Assembly (NCBI GenBank): GCA_027622495.1
Contig: JAQBYL010000272.1
Location: forward strand, 1-5,969
Origin: Pseudomonadota bacterium
Lineage (GTDB): Bacteria; Pseudomonadota; Gammaproteobacteria; Pseudomonadales; Azotimanducaceae
Length of the DNA stretch: 5,969 nucleotides
Direction: 5' to 3'
Position numbers and translations under genes: made by a program. The notes beneath the pieces are model-generated. The model ran no database searches. It was not told the origin of the DNA and was given only the letters and a program-made list of their open reading frames with translations. Below are positions 4,429 to 5,969 of the stretch, in pieces (positions within the stretch are counted from its first letter, which is position 1; the number at the start of each line of letters is the position of its first letter).

Positions 4429-5444
4429 CCGGTAGTCTTCGTTTCAGATTCGGCGATCAGATTGATGATCAGCCGGATCATGAGGTCCTTAGTTGATGGC
4501 GCGCTCTCCGCAATCAGCAGGGTCAGCGCTGTGAGCGCCTGCGGATTGAGCCGGTGTGCGATGCCTTCCTGCTTCAGGTAGAGCAGAAACAGCAACGAGC
4601 CGATTCGCTTGTTGCCGTCGGTGAAAGGGTGATCCTTCACCAGGAAATACAGCAGATGGGCAGCCTTCTCCTCCCGTGAACGATACAGGGGCTCTCCGAA
4701 CATGGTCTGCTCGATGTTGCCGAGGATGCCGTCCAGCGCTTCGCCTCGCGGATTGCCAAATAGCGCCGAGGCTTGGTTCTGCGCGATCAACTCGCGCTTG
4801 AATTCGGTGATGGCGGCGACCGCGGTGCCGAGGTCGAGTATCCCGATGGCCGGGCGGGCACCGGGCGGTGAAACCAGGCGGTCCTCGTCGTACTCCAGCA
4901 GCAGGCGCCAGGTGTCGGCATAGCCGCGGATCAGTTCCAGCACTGCCTGGCCGGTAACGTCCACGACAGCCTGATTCTGCAGCGTGCTGGCGAGCAGCTC
5001 GAGGGTGTCGCGAGCCTCCTGCAGACCACGCTCAGCGAGGCGCCTTTCGTTCAGGGTGTAGCCTCGGACCAGATGGTCGCGGAGGACATGGGTTGCCCAG
5101 ATGCGGAATTGGGTGCCGCGCTTGGAGTTCACGCGATAACCGACAGAGAGGATCGCATCGAGGTTGAAGAACTCCACCTGGTAGGTCTTCCCGTCCGCTG
5201 CAGTTGTTGCATTTTTTGCAACAACTGCCTCCCGCTCCAACTCGCCAGAGCGAAAGACGTTTCCTAAGTGCCTGGAAACAACCGACTTGTCGCGCTGAAA
5301 CAGCTCCGACATCTGCGTGAGGGAAAGCCAGACGGTCTCGTGATCGAGTCGAGCCTCTACACGAACCGAACCATCCGGATCCTCGTAGACGATGATCTCG
5401 CCGCCGGGCGGATGCACGCGACCGTCAGACGTTTCGGATATCAC
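4425..5444 (-). CDS. RhuM-family protein with C-terminal Fic/Doc domain
   Basis: This complete 339-residue protein has an N-terminal RhuM region (about 16-145): EIIVYEDPDG, VWLSLTQMSELFQRDKSVVSRHL, then FFNLDAILSVGYRVNSKRGTQFRIWATHVLRDHLVRGY in two conserved blocks. A C-terminal Fic domain (about 165-330) carries HPFTDGNKRIG at 272-282. The Fic core normally transfers AMP, or phosphate in Doc, to target proteins through its His. Here the motif is Doc-like, with Lys279 in place of the second Gly, so phosphotransfer or another activity is as likely as AMPylation. No clear inhibitory (S/T)xxxE(G/N) helix is seen. The start is GTG 5444: an in-frame TGA lies 12 codons upstream and the family begins about 15 residues before EIIVY. 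No Shine-Dalgarno is evident. It is the first and only evidently intact gene of the minus-strand cluster. The family is typical of genomic islands; targets are unknown. Confidence 0.92.
   Translation of the reverse strand: MISETSDGRVHPPGGEIIVYEDPDGSVRVEARLDHETVWLSLTQMSELFQRDKSVVSRHLGNVFRSGELEREAVVAKNATTAADGKTYQVEFFNLDAILSVGYRVNSKRGTQFRIWATHVLRDHLVRGYTLNERRLAERGLQEARDTLELLASTLQNQAVVDVTGQAVLELIRGYADTWRLLLEYDEDRLVSPPGARPAIGILDLGTAVAAITEFKRELIAQNQASALFGNPRGEALDGILGNIEQTMFGEPLYRSREEKAAHLLYFLVKDHPFTDGNKRIGSLLFLLYLKQEGIAHRLNPQALTALTLLIAESAPSTKDLMIRLIINLIAESETKTTG
5200..5228. repeat. Perfect 12-bp inverted repeat inside RhuM-Fic gene
   Basis: GCAGTTGTTGCA (5200-5211) pairs perfectly with TGCAACAACTGC (5217-5228) around five T (five A in the mRNA). 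It lies in the coding region for VVAKNATTAA, about residues 74-82 of the RhuM part. As mRNA it would form a stable stem-loop with an A-rich loop. No U tract follows, so it is not a standard terminator. Confidence 0.9.
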
Positions 5445-5577
5445 GCTCGAAGGGCCGGTGTGTCTGTGGCAGATTATTCAAGTCGTTATGCGCTCCTGAA
5501 TCCGGGTCCGCTATGAGTCCTAAACCGCTCCTCACACGCCTCCCAGTCTCGCACGTGGACTCACTCACGGCCATGTT
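5445..5577. other. Intergenic stretch upstream of RhuM-Fic gene
   Basis: This stretch lies between the RhuM-Fic GTG and the start of sulfatase-like sequence on the plus strand. It must hold the RhuM-Fic promoter if that gene is expressed on its own, but no -35/-10 pair is convincing. It probably contains the left-hand junction of the island with older sequence. No flanking direct repeats or attachment site were seen. Confidence 0.35.
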
Positions 5578-5748
5578 GGCGAATTTGATCAACGTGACCG
5601 CATTCGCAGGTTGCGCCAGGAGCTGGAGGCATGGTTCGCCAAGTACGTCGACCCCACAATCGACGGCAGCAAGCTTCCCGTTACGGGGTACGGCCAGCGG
5701 GATCGGGCAACGCAAGCGGGCGCCTTCGACTATCGGCCCCGCAATTGA
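5578..5748 (+). pseudogene. C-terminal remnant resembling a sulfatase
   Basis: The plus-strand frame ending at TGA 5746-5748 reads DRIRRLRQELEAWFAKYVDP, then TIDGSKLPVTGYGQRD and AFDYRPRN. Many bacterial arylsulfatase-type proteins (about 450-520 residues) end in this way: a helix with LR..LEAWFA.YVDP, then DG...PVTG.GQ and a short tail. Only about 55 codons remain. The frame is closed upstream by TAA at 5521-5523, and the codons before about 5587 do not look like a sulfatase, so the catalytic CxPSR region and the rest of the protein are gone or lie elsewhere. The family call is from memory of C-terminal patterns and is moderate. The fragment is on the same strand as, and 52 bases upstream of, a sugar-acid-kinase-like start, fitting an old catabolic operon. 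Confidence 0.5.
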
Positions 5749-5800
5749 ACACCAACCGGCCAGCCCCTAACGTCAGCCAGTGTTCGAGGCGCACTCAAGT

Positions 5801-5969
5801 ATGCTCGAGCTAGGCGTCATCGCAGACGACTTGACCGGCGCCATGATGGCGGCGAGCCTGTTGGAGCGTGAGGCTGTGTCCTGCCGGAGCATAGGTCTTT
5901 TAACGGGTCTATTCCACGGCCACGCGCGGTGTGGGTTATCGGCCTGAGTTCGCCTGCTGCGCTGTTCAT
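5801..5969 (+). pseudogene. N-terminus of four-carbon acid sugar kinase (DUF1537/OtnK-like), frame lost
   Basis: ATG 5801 opens MLELGVIADDLTGAMMAASL followed by LEREAVSC. The block GVIADDLTGA is the N-terminal substrate-binding signature of the DUF1537 family, ATP-dependent kinases of four-carbon sugar acids (about 400-480 residues). After about residue 30 the match fades, and the frame stops at TGA 5945-5947, giving only 48 residues. Another frame, open from about 5896 to the window edge, reads RPRAVWVIGLSSPAALF, which could be the continuation (families have a hydrophobic strand after the first helix) shifted by one or two bases. The gene therefore appears frameshifted, or it is a truncated scrap; the rest lies outside the window. 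The ribosome site is poor (GAGG, 11 bases away). Pairing with a sulfatase remnant hints at degradation of sulfated or acidic sugars. Confidence 0.6.

Noticed and set aside
2746..5444. Island as an insertion sequence or integrative element with ends
   Set aside because: No transposase, integrase, terminal inverted repeats, target duplications or tRNA attachment site could be found.
4425..5444. RhuM-Fic gene as toxin of a classical Doc/Phd toxin-antitoxin pair
   Set aside because: No small antitoxin gene precedes or follows it, and the large N-terminal RhuM domain is unlike stand-alone Doc.
5425..5715. 96-residue minus-strand frame upstream of RhuM-Fic
   Set aside because: It is antisense to the sulfatase-like tail and overlaps the RhuM-Fic start; no family pattern is visible in it.

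Overview
The window is bacterial DNA, GC-rich with dense, short-gapped genes. The best guess is an environmental proteobacterium, perhaps a gammaproteobacterium. That rests only on protein flavour (YciI-like protein, HSL-type esterase, extra ClpP, RhuM-Fic protein, SNF2 remnant); no taxonomic marker is present.

Left part (1-2695), housekeeping or accessory metabolism. On the minus strand, an HSL-family alpha/beta hydrolase is followed after 42 bases by a YciI-like protein that runs off the left edge. An 80-base divergent gap separates them from a plus-strand pair. The first of the pair is a compact solitary ClpP-type serine peptidase with a full Ser-His-Asp triad. The second, 25 bases downstream, is a KANL3/Tex30-like dienelactone-hydrolase-type enzyme interrupted by a single in-frame TGA where relatives appear to carry an arginine.

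Middle part (2746-5444), all minus strand, looks like a decaying defence or mobile-island cluster. In transcription order it holds an intact RhuM-Fic protein, a DUF429-like gene starting on an ATGA overlap and probably lacking its N-terminal half, and the C-terminal half of an AAA/DUF4143 ATPase broken by a TAG and by a frameshift at a nine-C tract. After these come the N-terminal scrap of a SNF2-type helicase split over two frames, and two small unrecognised reading frames joined by a second ATGA overlap. Only the RhuM-Fic gene looks fully functional.

Right part (5578-5969), plus strand. A short coding remnant resembles a sulfatase C-terminus. It is followed by the N-terminus of a four-carbon acid sugar kinase (DUF1537/OtnK-like) that loses its frame after about 30 residues. 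These suggest that an older catabolic locus was cut by insertion of the island.

No tRNA, rRNA, CRISPR array, complete insertion sequence or convincing terminator was seen. The strongest leads are the several independent disruptions (nonsense codon, poly-C frameshift, truncations), a 12-bp perfect hairpin inside the RhuM-Fic gene, and the solitary ClpP paired with an interrupted hydrolase.
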